This document shows, one piece after another, positions 31,587 to 40,045 of a DNA stretch of 64,000 nt (position 1 is the stretch's first letter; each line of letters starts with the position of its first letter). The notes under the pieces are model-generated. The model made no database searches. It was not told where the DNA came from and was given only the letters and a program-made list of their open reading frames with translations. A program made the position numbers and the translations under genes. The stretch is from Modestobacter excelsi. GTDB lineage: Bacteria > Actinomycetota > Actinomycetes > Mycobacteriales > Geodermatophilaceae. The DNA lies in the NCBI RefSeq assembly GCF_005930495.1, contig NZ_SJEX01000009.1:36355-100354 (forward strand), read 5' to 3'.

Positions 31587-32618
31587 GTGCCCCTGAAGTC
31601 CCCGACCAAGCCGTCGCCGTCCGGTGCCGCCGACCTGCCGGCCCGCACGGTGCAGCGCCCGCGCGGCCGGCGGGTCCTGCTCAGCCTGGTCGTCGTCCTC
31701 GCCGTGGTGCTGGGTGTGCTCGTCCCCGGCATCGCCTTCGCCTCCGGGTTCACCAAGGCCGACGGCGGGCACGTGGTCGTCGTGCGGAACGGCGGCCCGT
31801 TCGACGACAACAGCATCCGCCAGGTGATCCAGCCGAACTCCTCGCTGACCTCCACCGGGCTGTTCTCCGCCGAGCACCCCTACCCCTCGACGCAGCGGAA
31901 CTTCAAGGTCAGCGGGCAGGAGGACGCCGACTCCAACGAGGTCATCAACGTGCCCACCAAGGACGGCGTGCTGGTCGGCGTGGAGGGCACCTTCTACTTC
32001 GACGTCAACTTCACCGACGAGGACGTGATGAGCGCCTTCGACGACGAGTACGGCACCCGCACCTACCCCGGCTCGGACGGGCAGATCGCCGCCTGGGACG
32101 GCGACGAGGGCTGGAGCGCCTTCCTCAACTTCACCCTGGGCAACCTGGTGCAGAACGTGCTCCGGCAGGAGATCGGCAACGTGGAGTGCGCCGACCTGGT
32201 CGCCTCCTGCTCGCTGGCGGCCAACTCCAGCGCCCAGGCCGCAGCGGTGGTCAACCCCGACGCGAACGGCAACCAGACGATCAACCAGGTGCAGGCGGCG
32301 GTGAACGACGGGTTCAGCCGGGACGTCAACGACGTCCTCGGGGTGGACATCCTGGTCAACCCACGGTTCGTGCTCAGCAAGATCGAGCTGCCGCAGAACG
32401 TGCAGGACGCCATCAACCAGGCGCAGGCTGCCTTCGCCGGGGTCACCGAGTCCCAGGCCGCCCTGCAGCGGGCGCAGATCGACGCCGAGGCCGACGTGGC
32501 GCGGCAGAACGGCTACAACGGGTGCCCGACCTGCGCGCAGATCGACGTCCTCAAGGCGCTGCCCGACGGGCTCACCACGTACGCCCCGGGCACCGGGTTC
32601 ACCGTCACCGGACAGTGA
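31587..32618 (+). CDS. SPFH/band 7-type membrane protein
   Basis: A 343-residue protein with a cytoplasmic start, one transmembrane helix at about 30-52 (VLLSLVVVLAVVLGVLVPGIA) and a prohibitin-like region: ADGGHVVVVRNGGPFDDNSI, then INVPTKDGVLVGVEGTFYFD, and a coiled C-terminal part (AAFAGVTESQAALQRAQIDA) ending in the actinobacterial SPFH pattern QNGYNGCPTCAQIDVLKALP. Such proteins scaffold membrane complexes or microdomains. GTG 31587 has AGGAGAG just upstream. The next gene is 9 bases away. Its link to the AAA+/VWA pair is positional only. Confidence 0.83.
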   Translation: MPLKSPTKPSPSGAADLPARTVQRPRGRRVLLSLVVVLAVVLGVLVPGIAFASGFTKADGGHVVVVRNGGPFDDNSIRQVIQPNSSLTSTGLFSAEHPYPSTQRNFKVSGQEDADSNEVINVPTKDGVLVGVEGTFYFDVNFTDEDVMSAFDDEYGTRTYPGSDGQIAAWDGDEGWSAFLNFTLGNLVQNVLRQEIGNVECADLVASCSLAANSSAQAAAVVNPDANGNQTINQVQAAVNDGFSRDVNDVLGVDILVNPRFVLSKIELPQNVQDAINQAQAAFAGVTESQAALQRAQIDAEADVARQNGYNGCPTCAQIDVLKALPDGLTTYAPGTGFTVTGQ

Positions 32619-32627
32619 GGCACCGCC

Positions 32628-32957
32628 GTGGTCCTGCTCGACCTGATCGTCCTCGCCCTGCTGGTCTCGCTGGTCGTGGTCGCGGTGCAGACCTGGCTCG
32701 GCCGGCCCGCCCGCCAGTGGCCGGCCGCCGAGGCGGCCGCCCGCTGGGAGGACGCCCATGAGGCCGTCGGGGGCGTGACCCGGGTCGTCGTCCGCAAGGT
32801 CGCCCGGCTGCCCACCGGGGAGACCCGGGTGCTCGGCGAGTCGGTCGTCGAGGAGATCCCGGACGGCGCACCGGACTGGCACGAGCGGTTCAGCGCCGCC
32901 CGGCAGGTCGCCTACGACCGGGCCATCGACCTCAACGGCCCCTCGCTGTCCGGCTGA
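32628..32957 (+). CDS. Small membrane-anchored protein of unknown function
   Basis: A 109-residue protein with an N-terminal helix (LLDLIVLALLVSLVVVAVQTW) and a soluble part rich in Val/Arg/Glu (VTRVVVRKVARLPTGETRVL) ending SAARQVAYDRAIDLNGPSLS. It follows the SPFH-type gene by 9 bases and is probably its operon partner, possibly in the role that small NfeD-like partners play for SPFH proteins, although I see no NfeD motif. Its end overlaps the convergent MOSC remnant by 26 bases. GTG start. Confidence 0.7.
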   Translation: MVLLDLIVLALLVSLVVVAVQTWLGRPARQWPAAEAAARWEDAHEAVGGVTRVVVRKVARLPTGETRVLGESVVEEIPDGAPDWHERFSAARQVAYDRAIDLNGPSLSG

Positions 32958-33506
32958 CCGGGCGGACGGCGTCCCCGGCCCGGGCCGGGTCGAGCGGGAC
33001 GGCGGACCGGAGCACCGCCGGGCCGAGCACCAGGACGCCGTCGCTGCGGGCCGCGCAGCGGATCCGGCGCGGCCCCGCAGGCCGCGGTGCGCGCCCGGGG
33101 CCAGCGCGAGGTCCAGCCACGCGCACGGGTTCGCCGGCCGGCCACCGGCGAGCAGGACGCCGTCCAGGCTGAACGGCTGCCCCCGCAGCGCCTCGACCTC
33201 GGCGCCGCGCAGCACGACGTTGCGCCGGGTGGCCAGCGGGTCCAGCGGGCCGCTGCCCAGCTCGGCGGCCAGCGCCTCGAGTGCCTCCGCAGCGATCACG
33301 GTGACCGTGGCGTCCCGGTGCGCCGGCCGGCCGGCGTAGCGGTCGCCCACGATCCCGTGTCCGGCCCGCACCTCCAGCCGGTCGCGCCGGTCGACCCCGC
33401 CCCCGGCGAGGGCCGCGTCGGGCCGGCCGTCCCAGCGGTGCTCGGGCGAGGCGAGCAGGCCGACCACCTCGACGTCGTACCGGTGGGGCAGGTCGTCGTC
33501 GCTCAC
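32932..33506 (-). pseudogene. MOSC-domain protein, frameshifted
   Basis: MOSC domains handle sulfur of the molybdenum cofactor. From GTG 33506 the frame reads YDVEVVGLLASPEHRWDGRP, GHGIVGDRYAGRPAHRDATV and RRNVVLRGAEVEALRGQPF as expected, up to APGAHRGLRGRAG; the conserved end IRCAARSDGVLVLGPAVLRS continues in another frame. One G appears to be missing in the CGGG run at about 33064-33066. The repaired protein would be about 191 residues. It overlaps the ClpP-tail-like gene upstream by 4 bases (GTGA). A CoxDE/XdhC set lies 2 kb away, consistent with molybdenum biology. Confidence 0.82.
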
Positions 33507-33778
33507 CCGGCCCGACCGTGGCGTGGCGCGGCCGTGCCGTCGGCCAGCCCGTACGCCCGCGCCTCGTCGGCGGTGAGCAGCCGACCGGCGTGCACGTCGT
33601 CGGCGACCTCCTCGACCGGACGGCCGCAGGCCTCGGCCAGTCGCTCGTCCAGCCGCTGGACCTGCCGGGCGTGCGCGGCCGCCCACGTCTCGACGTCCCA
33701 GCCACGGACGCCGCGGGGTGGCTGCGGTTCGGGCGGGTCGGGGCGGAGCGGGGGCCGGGTGCCGGTGACGGTGCTCAC
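33503..33778 (-). CDS. Short protein resembling the C-terminal end of ClpP
   Basis: A 91-residue protein whose C-terminal half (HARQVQRLDERLAEACGRPV, then EEVADDVHAGRLLTADEARAYGLAD) matches the last helices of ClpP proteases, including the D...A.LTADEARAYGLAD pattern, but the catalytic Ser, His and Asp domain is absent. The N-terminal 40 residues are Pro-rich. GTG 33778 has GAGGAG 4 bases upstream and overlaps the stop of the preceding reading frame, so it looks like a genuine short gene rather than debris. Function is unknown; it could bind or modulate ClpP or be a decayed copy. Confidence 0.6.
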   Translation of the reverse strand: MSTVTGTRPPLRPDPPEPQPPRGVRGWDVETWAAAHARQVQRLDERLAEACGRPVEEVADDVHAGRLLTADEARAYGLADGTAAPRHGRAG

Positions 33779-33921
33779 GGGGACTCCTCGGAGGGTCGGA
33801 CCTGCCAGTCGACGGTGGAGCCCACCGCGGCTGCGTAGCGCTCGATCGTGGGCAGCCGCGCGTCCCACTCACCGCTCTCCAGCCGGGCGACGGCGGACTG
33901 CGACGGTATCGCGGCCAGCAC
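33775..33921 (-). pseudogene. N-truncated XRE-family regulator fragment
   Basis: From GTG 33921 the 48 residues (IPSQSAVARLESGEWDARLP then TIERYAAAVGSTVDWQV) correspond to the second half of an XRE/Cro helix-turn-helix of the small HigA-like type. The first helices are missing: a stop codon lies directly upstream, and beyond it is the promoter of the divergent peptidase gene. The stop overlaps the next gene's GTG (GTGA). It probably lost its 5' end by deletion. Confidence 0.6.
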
Positions 33922-33959
33922 TCATGGCACCGGGGTCCGGGAGGTGCCAGCGTGGGGTC

Positions 33960-35354
33960 GTGGACCGCCAGACCGCCCTCGACGCCGCGACCGCCACCTT
34001 CGACTCCGGTGCCTTCCTCGAGACCCTGGGGCGCCGGGTCCGGTACCAGACCGAGAGCGCCGACCCCGGGCGCGCCGACGACCTACGGGCGTACCTCACC
34101 GAGGAGCTGGTGCCGGACGTCGAACGGCTGGGCTTCACCGCCCGGGTGGTGCCGAACCCCATTTCGCCGGGGCATCCGTTCCTGGTCGCGCACCGGTCGG
34201 AGGGCTCGCCGCGGCGGGTGCTCACCTACGGGCACGGCGACGTCCAGCCGGCGCACCCCGAGCAGTGGCGCGCCGGGCTCGACCCGTGGCGGGTCGTCGT
34301 CGAGGGCGACCGCTGGTACGGCCGCGGCGTCGCGGACAACAAGGGCCAGCACACGGTCAACCTGGTGGCCCTCGAGCAGGTGATCGCCGCCCGCGGCGGG
34401 CGGCTCGGCTATGACGTCACCCTGCTGCTCGACATGGGCGAGGAGTCCGGCTCCCCCGGCCTGACCGAGCTGTGCGCCCAGCACCGCGACGAGCTCGCCG
34501 CCGACCTGCTGATCGGCTCCGACGGCCCCCGGGTGGCCGCCGACCGGCCGACGGTCTTCCTCGGCACCCGCGGCTCGGTCAACGTGACCCTCCAGGTCAC
34601 CGCCCGGCAGACCGCGCACCACTCGGGCAACTGGGGCGGGGTGCTGGTCAACCCGGCCGTCGTCCTGGCGAACGCGCTGGCCGCGCTGGTCGACGCCCGG
34701 GGCCGGCTGCTGGTCGAGGGGCTGCGGCCGGACGGCGTCCCGGCGCCGGTGCGCGCGGCGCTGCGCGACATCGACGTCGACCAGGGCCCGGACAGCCCGA
34801 CGCTCGACCCGGACTGGGGCGAGCCGGGGCTGTCCCCCGGCGAGCGGCTCTACGCCTGGAACACCCTCGAGGTGCTGGCGATGACCGCCGGCGACCCGGG
34901 CGCGCCGGTGAACGCCATCCCGCCGACCGCCCGGGCGCACTGCCAGCTGCGCTTCGTCGTCGGCACCGACCCCGTCCAGGTGCTCCCGGTCCTCCGCGCG
35001 CACCTGGACGCCGCCGGGTTCGCCGACGTGCAGGTCGAGGTCGAGCACACGATGGCGGCGACCCGGACCGACCCCGAGGACCCGTGGGTGACCTGGACGC
35101 TCGGCTCGATCGAGCGCAGCACCGGGCTGACGCCGGCACTGCTGCCCAACCTCGGCGGGTCGCTGCCCAACGAGCCGTTCGCGCACGAGCTCGGGCTGCC
35201 GACGGTGTGGGTGCCGCACTCCTACCCCGGCTGCGCCCAGCACGCGCCGGACGAGCACCTGCCGACCGCGCTGGTCCGCGAGTCCCTGCAGCTCATGGCC
35301 GGCCTGTGGTGGGACCTCGGCGAACCGGACGCCCCTTGGCCGTCGTCCTCCTGA
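33960..35354 (+). CDS. M20-family metallopeptidase (dipeptidase/ArgE-like)
   Basis: A zinc exopeptidase of 464 residues. The metal ligands appear in order: His and Asp in LTYGHGDVQP, Asp in WYGRGVADNKGQ, Glu-Glu in LLLDMGEESGSPG, Asp in LIGSDGPRV and a late His in VWVPHSYPGCAQH. The dimerisation domain lies between about 215 and 380 (VNVTLQVTARQTAHHSGNWG). It likely hydrolyses dipeptides or N-acyl amino acids. GTG 33960 gives the expected N-terminus (VDRQTALDAATATFD); the ribosome site is weak. It is divergent from the truncated regulator, whose lost 5' part probably lay here. Confidence 0.88.
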   Translation: MDRQTALDAATATFDSGAFLETLGRRVRYQTESADPGRADDLRAYLTEELVPDVERLGFTARVVPNPISPGHPFLVAHRSEGSPRRVLTYGHGDVQPAHPEQWRAGLDPWRVVVEGDRWYGRGVADNKGQHTVNLVALEQVIAARGGRLGYDVTLLLDMGEESGSPGLTELCAQHRDELAADLLIGSDGPRVAADRPTVFLGTRGSVNVTLQVTARQTAHHSGNWGGVLVNPAVVLANALAALVDARGRLLVEGLRPDGVPAPVRAALRDIDVDQGPDSPTLDPDWGEPGLSPGERLYAWNTLEVLAMTAGDPGAPVNAIPPTARAHCQLRFVVGTDPVQVLPVLRAHLDAAGFADVQVEVEHTMAATRTDPEDPWVTWTLGSIERSTGLTPALLPNLGGSLPNEPFAHELGLPTVWVPHSYPGCAQHAPDEHLPTALVRESLQLMAGLWWDLGEPDAPWPSSS

Positions 35355-35382
35355 ACGCCTAAGGCACGCCTTTGGCGTTCTC

Positions 35383-36504
35383 CTAGCGGTCGGCGGTGCG
35401 GTGGATGGGGCCCTCGGCGCCGGTGAGCCGCTCCCCGGAGCCGCCCCAGCGGCCGGCGATGATCTCCGCGGCGATCGACACCGCGGTCTCCTCCGGCGTC
35501 CGGGCGCCCAGGTCCAGCCCGATCGGCGAGGAGAGGCGCTCGAGCTCGTCGTCCTTGATGCCTGCCTCGCGCAGCCGCTCCAGCCGCTCGTCGTGCGTGC
35601 GCCTCGACCCCATCGCACCCACGTAGGCCACCGGCAGCCGCAGCGCGACCTCCAGCAGCGGGACGTCGAACTTCGGGTCGTGGGTGAGCACGCAGAGCAC
35701 GGTGCGCTCGTCGATCCGCCCGGCATCGGCCTCGGCCTGCAGGTAGCGGTGCGGCCACTCCACGACCACCTCGTCGGCGTCGGGGAAGCGGCGCGCGGTG
35801 GCGAACACCGGGCGGGCGTCGCAGACCGTGACCCTATAGCCGAGGAACGAGCCGACCCGCGCGACCGCCGCGGCGAAGTCGATGGCGCCGAAGACGACCA
35901 TCCGCGCCGGCGGGGCGAAGGAGGAGACGAACACGGTGATGTCATCGCCGCGCCGCTCCCCGTCGTGCCCGTAGGTGAGCGTCGCCGTCCGGCCGGCGGC
36001 CAGCATGCCGCGGGCGTCGTCGGCGACGGCGCCGTCCAGGTGCTGCTCGCCGAACGAGCCCGACGCGCGGTCGGGCCACAGCACCATCCGCCGGCCCAGC
36101 CGGTCGGCCGGGCCCTTCACGCAGGTGACGACGGCGACCGGCTCGTGCGCGGCGACCGACTCGGCCACCTCGCCGAGCTCGGGGAAGGACTCCCGGGAGA
36201 TCGCCTCCACGTAGACGTCGAGGATCCCGCCGCAGGTCAGGCCGACGGCGAAGGCGTCGTCGTCGCTGACGCCGTAGCGCTCGAGCGTCGGCTCACCGGT
36301 GGCGAGGACGTCGGTGGCCTCCGCGTAGACCGCGCCCTCGACGCAACCGCCGGACACGCTGCCGACCGCCGTCCCGTCGGGGCCGACCAGCATCGAGGCA
36401 CCCGGTGGGCGGGGCGCGGAGCGCCAGGTGCCCACGACGGTGCCCATCCCGACCGTCTCCCCCGCCTGCCACCAACCGACCAGGTCGTCGAGAACATCAC
36501 GCAT
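35383..36504 (-). CDS. XdhC/CoxI family molybdenum-enzyme maturation protein
   Basis: Binds and sulfurates molybdenum cofactor before insertion into xanthine-dehydrogenase-family enzymes. The 373 residues have the XdhC/CoxI domain at the N-terminus (SVSGGCVEGAVYAEATDVL and GLTCGGILDVYVE with the conserved Cys) and the C-terminal Rossmann domain (MVVFGAIDFAAAVARVGSFL, VLTHDPKFDVPLLEVAL, YVGAMGSRRT). The ATG overlaps the stop of the VWA gene by 1 base (TGATG). It forms one unit with the VWA and AAA+ genes upstream, the order coxD-coxE-xdhC. No molybdenum hydroxylase subunit is in the window. Confidence 0.92.
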   Translation of the reverse strand: MRDVLDDLVGWWQAGETVGMGTVVGTWRSAPRPPGASMLVGPDGTAVGSVSGGCVEGAVYAEATDVLATGEPTLERYGVSDDDAFAVGLTCGGILDVYVEAISRESFPELGEVAESVAAHEPVAVVTCVKGPADRLGRRMVLWPDRASGSFGEQHLDGAVADDARGMLAAGRTATLTYGHDGERRGDDITVFVSSFAPPARMVVFGAIDFAAAVARVGSFLGYRVTVCDARPVFATARRFPDADEVVVEWPHRYLQAEADAGRIDERTVLCVLTHDPKFDVPLLEVALRLPVAYVGAMGSRRTHDERLERLREAGIKDDELERLSSPIGLDLGARTPEETAVSIAAEIIAGRWGGSGERLTGAEGPIHRTADR

Positions 36505-37706
36505 CAGGAGGTCCCTCCAGTAGTCCGGCCCCGGGGAGAGGCTCGTCGCGAGCGTGCGAGTGACGAGGAGCCCGGGGTCCTCTCGATCACTCCTGCCAGT
36601 TGCTCGAACGCGGCCAGGCTGTGCCCGGCGACGAAGTGGTCGACGGACGGCAGCGCCGCCACCATCCCCGCGGTGAGCGGCTCGTAGCCGGACCTGCCCT
36701 TGTGCGGGTTCACCCAGACGACGGCGTGCGCGAGCCGGTGCAGCCGAGCCATCTGCTCGGCGAGCAGCTCCGCGCCACCCCGCTCCCAGCCGTCGCTGCA
36801 CACGACGACGACCGCGCCGCGGGCGGTGCCGCGCTGGCCCCAGCGGTCCAGGAACGCCTTGAGCACCTCGCCGATCCGGGTCCCGCCGGACCAGTCGGGG
36901 ATCGCCGAGCCGCTGGCCGCCAGCGCCCGGTCGGGGTCGCGCAGCCGCAGCTCGCGGGTGACCCGGGTCAGCCGGGTGCCGAAGGTGAAGACCTCGGTGC
37001 TCGCCGGGCGGGCGCGGACCGCGGCGTGCGCGAAGCGGAGCAGGGCGTCGGCGTAGGGGCTCATCGAGCCGGAGACGTCGATCAGCAGCACCACCCGGCG
37101 CGGACGAGGGCGGGCGCGGTGGTGCTCCAGCCGGGTCACCTCGCCGCCGTCGCGCAGCGCCCGCCGCACGGTCCGCGCCCGGTGGATCGAGCCGTGCTGC
37201 GACGGGCTGCGCCGCCGGGAGGCGCGCATCGGGGCGGCCGGGACCAGCAGCGCGAACAGCCGGCGCAGCTCCTCGCGCTCGGCGACGGTCAGCTCGGCGA
37301 CGTCCCGGTGCCGCAGCACCTCCTCGCCGCTGGCCCGGGTGGCGAGGTCGCTGGGCTCGCCACCGTCCTCGCTGCCCTCGCCGGTCCCCAACGGCGCGGT
37401 CCGCACCACCCGGGGCTGCTCGGCTCCGGTCGACCGCCGCGGCCGCGGCGCCTCCCCGCCGAAGTACGCGGCGAAGGCGGCGTCGTAGCGGTCCAGGTCG
37501 TCGGGGCTGCCGCACAGCGTCAGCCGGCCGGCCCAGTAGACGGCGGTCGGGTCCAGGACGTCGAGGTGCGCCGCCGCGGCGAGCATCGCCTCCACCCGGG
37601 CGGGCGAGGCGGCGACGCCGGCGTGCCGGAGGGTGCGGGCGAACCCGAGCACGGTGGTGACGACGTCCCGGGTGCCGTTCCCCGCCGTCCGGTGGTCAGC
37701 CGCCAC
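36504..37706 (-). CDS. CoxE-like VWA protein
   Basis: Partner of the CoxD-type AAA+ ATPase in maturing carbon-monoxide-dehydrogenase-family molybdoenzymes. The 400-residue protein has an N-terminal helical part (RTLRHAGVAASPARVEAML, typical CoxE), a charged linker and a VWA domain with MIDAS motif LLIDVSGSMSPYADAL, Thr in DWSGGTRIGEVLKAF and VVVCSDGWERGGAELL. GTG 37706 overlaps the AAA+ stop by 11 bases. The final 30 codons include a long DNA hairpin (36529-36577), odd inside a gene, and the C-terminus (SLARSRRASPRGRTTGGTS) looks non-conserved, so the functional end may be earlier. Confidence 0.9.
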   Translation of the reverse strand: MAADHRTAGNGTRDVVTTVLGFARTLRHAGVAASPARVEAMLAAAAHLDVLDPTAVYWAGRLTLCGSPDDLDRYDAAFAAYFGGEAPRPRRSTGAEQPRVVRTAPLGTGEGSEDGGEPSDLATRASGEEVLRHRDVAELTVAEREELRRLFALLVPAAPMRASRRRSPSQHGSIHRARTVRRALRDGGEVTRLEHHRARPRPRRVVLLIDVSGSMSPYADALLRFAHAAVRARPASTEVFTFGTRLTRVTRELRLRDPDRALAASGSAIPDWSGGTRIGEVLKAFLDRWGQRGTARGAVVVVCSDGWERGGAELLAEQMARLHRLAHAVVWVNPHKGRSGYEPLTAGMVAALPSVDHFVAGHSLAAFEQLAGVIERTPGSSSLARSRRASPRGRTTGGTS

Positions 37707-38598
37707 CGAAGAGCGCCCCCCGGGTCAGGGCGTGCACGCGGTCGGTGTCCTCGCGGTACTTGAGCACCGCACCCAGCGTGCGCGCCGCGGTGTCGGGGTC
37801 GAGCTCGCGGGCGCCGAGGGCGTGCAGCGCGCTCGCCCAGTCCATCGCCTCCGCGACGCCGGGCGGCTTCAGCAGGTCCAGGCCGCGCAGCTCGGCCGTC
37901 GCCCGGGCCACCTGGCGGGCCAGGGCGTCGGTGACGTCGGGCAGCCGACGCCGGAGGATCGCCACCTCGCGCTCGAAGTCGGGGTGCTCCAGCCAGTGGT
38001 AGAGGCACCGCCGCTTGAGCGCGTCGTGCACCTCGCGGGTCCGGTTGGAGGTGAGGACGACGAGCGGCGGCGTCTCGGCCCGCACGGTGCCCAGCTCCGG
38101 GATGGAGATGGTGAAGTCGCTGAGCACCTCGAGCAGGAACGCCTCGAACTCGTCGTCGGCCCGGTCCACCTCGTCGACGAGCAGCACCGACGGCGAGTCC
38201 TCCAGCGCCTGCAGCAGGGGGCGGGCGAGCAGGAACCGCCGGTCGTAGAGCCCGGCCTCCAGCTCGGCGGGATCGCCGGCAGCGTGCGCGGCCTCGGCGG
38301 CCCGCAGGTGCAGCAGCTGGCGGCCGAAGTCCCAGTCGTAGAGGGCGTGGCTGGCCTCCAGCCCCTCGTAGCACTGCAGCCGGTACAGGGGTCGGCCGGT
38401 GACCTCGGCCAGCGCTCGGGCCAGCGCCGTCTTGCCGACCCCGGCCTCGCCCTCCAGGAACAGCGGGCGGTGCATCACCAGCGCCAGGTACGCCGCGGTG
38501 GCCAGGCCCTCGTCGGGCAGGTAGCCGGTGGCCTCCAGCGCGGTGCCGAGTGCGACGGGGTCAGCGGGGAGGGTGGACTGGCTCACGTCCAGCAGCAT
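37696..38598 (-). CDS. CoxD-like MoxR AAA+ ATPase
   Basis: A 300-residue AAA+ ATPase. Walker A is GEAGVGKTALARA near residue 50, Walker B is SVLLVDEVDRADDEF near 140, sensor 1 is VLTSNRTREVHDALKRR. The LQCYEGLEASHALYDWDFG segment is diagnostic for the CoxD group, which activates copper/molybdenum centres in CO dehydrogenases. It is a different subfamily from the two mycofactocin-linked ATPases in this window. ATG 38598 or GTG 38586 (VSQSTLPADP) are both possible. First gene of the coxD-coxE-xdhC unit. Confidence 0.9.
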   Translation of the reverse strand: MLLDVSQSTLPADPVALGTALEATGYLPDEGLATAAYLALVMHRPLFLEGEAGVGKTALARALAEVTGRPLYRLQCYEGLEASHALYDWDFGRQLLHLRAAEAAHAAGDPAELEAGLYDRRFLLARPLLQALEDSPSVLLVDEVDRADDEFEAFLLEVLSDFTISIPELGTVRAETPPLVVLTSNRTREVHDALKRRCLYHWLEHPDFEREVAILRRRLPDVTDALARQVARATAELRGLDLLKPPGVAEAMDWASALHALGARELDPDTAARTLGAVLKYREDTDRVHALTRGALFGGG

Positions 38599-38625
38599 CC
38601 CACCCCCGGGGTGGGTCGCGCGCCG

Positions 38626-38895
38626 TCAGTCGGTGGCCATCGCCTCGAGGTAGTCGTCGTACCCGGCGATCACGTCCTCGAGATCGAGGACCTCCGGGAA
38701 GTCGGCCACCTCCTGGTGCTTGCGGAGGAACAGGACGGTGCGCCGGACGACGTCCTCCTCGTCGTCGGTGCCCAGCCGGTCCATCACCTCGGGTGACACC
38801 GTGACGAAGGTGCGCACGTCCTCCAGCTCGCTGGGCTGCACCACCAGGTAGGAGTTCTCGCCCTGCGCGTCGATCTCGATGTCGTCGTCGGCCAT
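38626..38895 (-). CDS. Conserved small acidic protein of unknown function
   Basis: An 89-residue soluble protein with about 27 percent Asp and Glu. It starts MADDDIEIDAQGENSYLVVQ and ends with an amphipathic helix (DLEDVIAGYDDYLEAMATD); the central VRRTVLFLRKHQEVADFP may pack against it. No Cys, no membrane segment. I cannot name a family. It lies 27 bases upstream of the CoxD-type gene on the same strand, so it may be the first gene of that operon. Confidence 0.7.
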   Translation of the reverse strand: MADDDIEIDAQGENSYLVVQPSELEDVRTFVTVSPEVMDRLGTDDEEDVVRRTVLFLRKHQEVADFPEVLDLEDVIAGYDDYLEAMATD

Positions 38896-38949
38896 GTCCT
38901 CCGCCCTACCCGGACCGGCCGGGTGAAACGCGGGCTCCGGCCGAAGGTG

Positions 38950-38984
38950 GGGGACGTCTCCGGCCGCCCGGCGGGGACGTCCCC
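38950..38984 (-). terminator. Terminator-like hairpin after the alcohol dehydrogenase
   Basis: GGGGACGTC (38950-38958) pairs with GACGTCCCC (38976-38984) around a 17-base loop. It lies just past the dehydrogenase stop (38999, minus strand). Confidence 0.6.
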
Positions 38985-38998
38985 TCAGGACGGGCGGG

Positions 38999-40045
38999 TC
39001 AGCCGGCCATCGTGGCGATGTCGATGACGAAGCGGTACCGGACGTCGCTGGCGACCACGCGGTCGTAGGCCTCGTCGATCTGGTCGGCGGAGATGACCTC
39101 GATCTCGGCGCCCAACCCGTGCTCGGCGCAGAAGTCGAGCATCTCCTGGGTCTCCCGGATGCCCCCGATCATCGAACCGGCGAGGCTGCGCCGGCCCTCG
39201 AGCAGCGGGAACGCCGGCACCGACAGCGGCTCCTCGGGCAGCCCCACGTTGACCAGCGCGCCGTCCAGCTTCAGCAGGCCCAGGTAGGCGCCCATGTCGA
39301 CGGACGCGGAGATGGTGGAGACGATCAGGTCGAAGCGGCCGGCCAGCGCCTGGAACGTGTCCGGGTCACCGGTGGCGTGGTAGTGGTCGGCGCCCAGGCG
39401 CAGGCCGTCCTCCTGCTTCTTCAGCGACTGGCTCAGCACGGTGACCTCGGCGCCCATCGCCTTGGCGATCCGGACGCCCATGTGGCCGAGCCCGCCGAGG
39501 CCGACGATGGCCACGTCCTTGCCCGGGCCGGCACCCCAGTGGCGCAGCGGCGAGTAGAGCGTGATGCCGGCGCAGAGCAGGGGCGCGGCGACGTCGAGGT
39601 CGAGGCCCTCGGGGATCCGCAGCGTGTACGCCTCGTCGACGACGATCTTCTCGCTGTAGCCGCCGTCGGTCGGGCGGCCGTCCCGGCCGATCGCGTCGTA
39701 GGTGCCGATGTTGCCCGTCAGGCAGTACTGCTCCTCACCGGCCAGGCAGGGCCCGCACTCCCGGCAGGAGTCGACCATGCACCCGACGCCGGCCCGGTCA
39801 CCGACCGCGAACCGGGTGACCTCCGAGCCGACGGCGGAGACGACGCCGGCGATCTCGTGGCCGGGGACGAGCGGGAAGTGCGTGTCGCCCCACTCCCCGC
39901 GGGCGGTGTGGATGTCGGAGTGGCAGATGCCGGCGTAGGCGATGTCGATGAGCACGTCGTGCGGGCCCAGGTCGCGGCGCTCGATGGTCGTCGCCACGAA
40001 GGGGGCGCCGGTACCGGAGGTGGAGCGGGCGTTGACGGTCAGCAC
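38999..40045 (-). CDS. Zinc-dependent NAD(P) alcohol dehydrogenase, YahK/CAD type
   Basis: Reduces aldehydes or oxidises primary alcohols with NADP(H). The 348-residue MDR protein has catalytic Zn ligands in [15 protein letters not shown] and [12 protein letters not shown], structural Zn ligands in [15 protein letters not shown], and the nucleotide-binding loop [23 protein letters not shown] 40045 is chosen because AGGAGAT lies 7 bases upstream and the frame further back is unlike the family. It is an ordinary exchangeable-cofactor enzyme, distinct from the nicotinoprotein at 28335. The 364 bases upstream contain no recognised gene. Confidence 0.9.
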   Translation of the reverse strand: MLTVNARSTSGTGAPFVATTIERRDLGPHDVLIDIAYAGICHSDIHTARGEWGDTHFPLVPGHEIAGVVSAVGSEVTRFAVGDRAGVGCMVDSCRECGPCLAGEEQYCLTGNIGTYDAIGRDGRPTDGGYSEKIVVDEAYTLRIPEGLDLDVAAPLLCAGITLYSPLRHWGAGPGKDVAIVGLGGLGHMGVRIAKAMGAEVTVLSQSLKKQEDGLRLGADHYHATGDPDTFQALAGRFDLIVSTISASVDMGAYLGLLKLDGALVNVGLPEEPLSVPAFPLLEGRRSLAGSMIGGIRETQEMLDFCAEHGLGAEIEVISADQIDEAYDRVVASDVRYRFVIDIATMAG

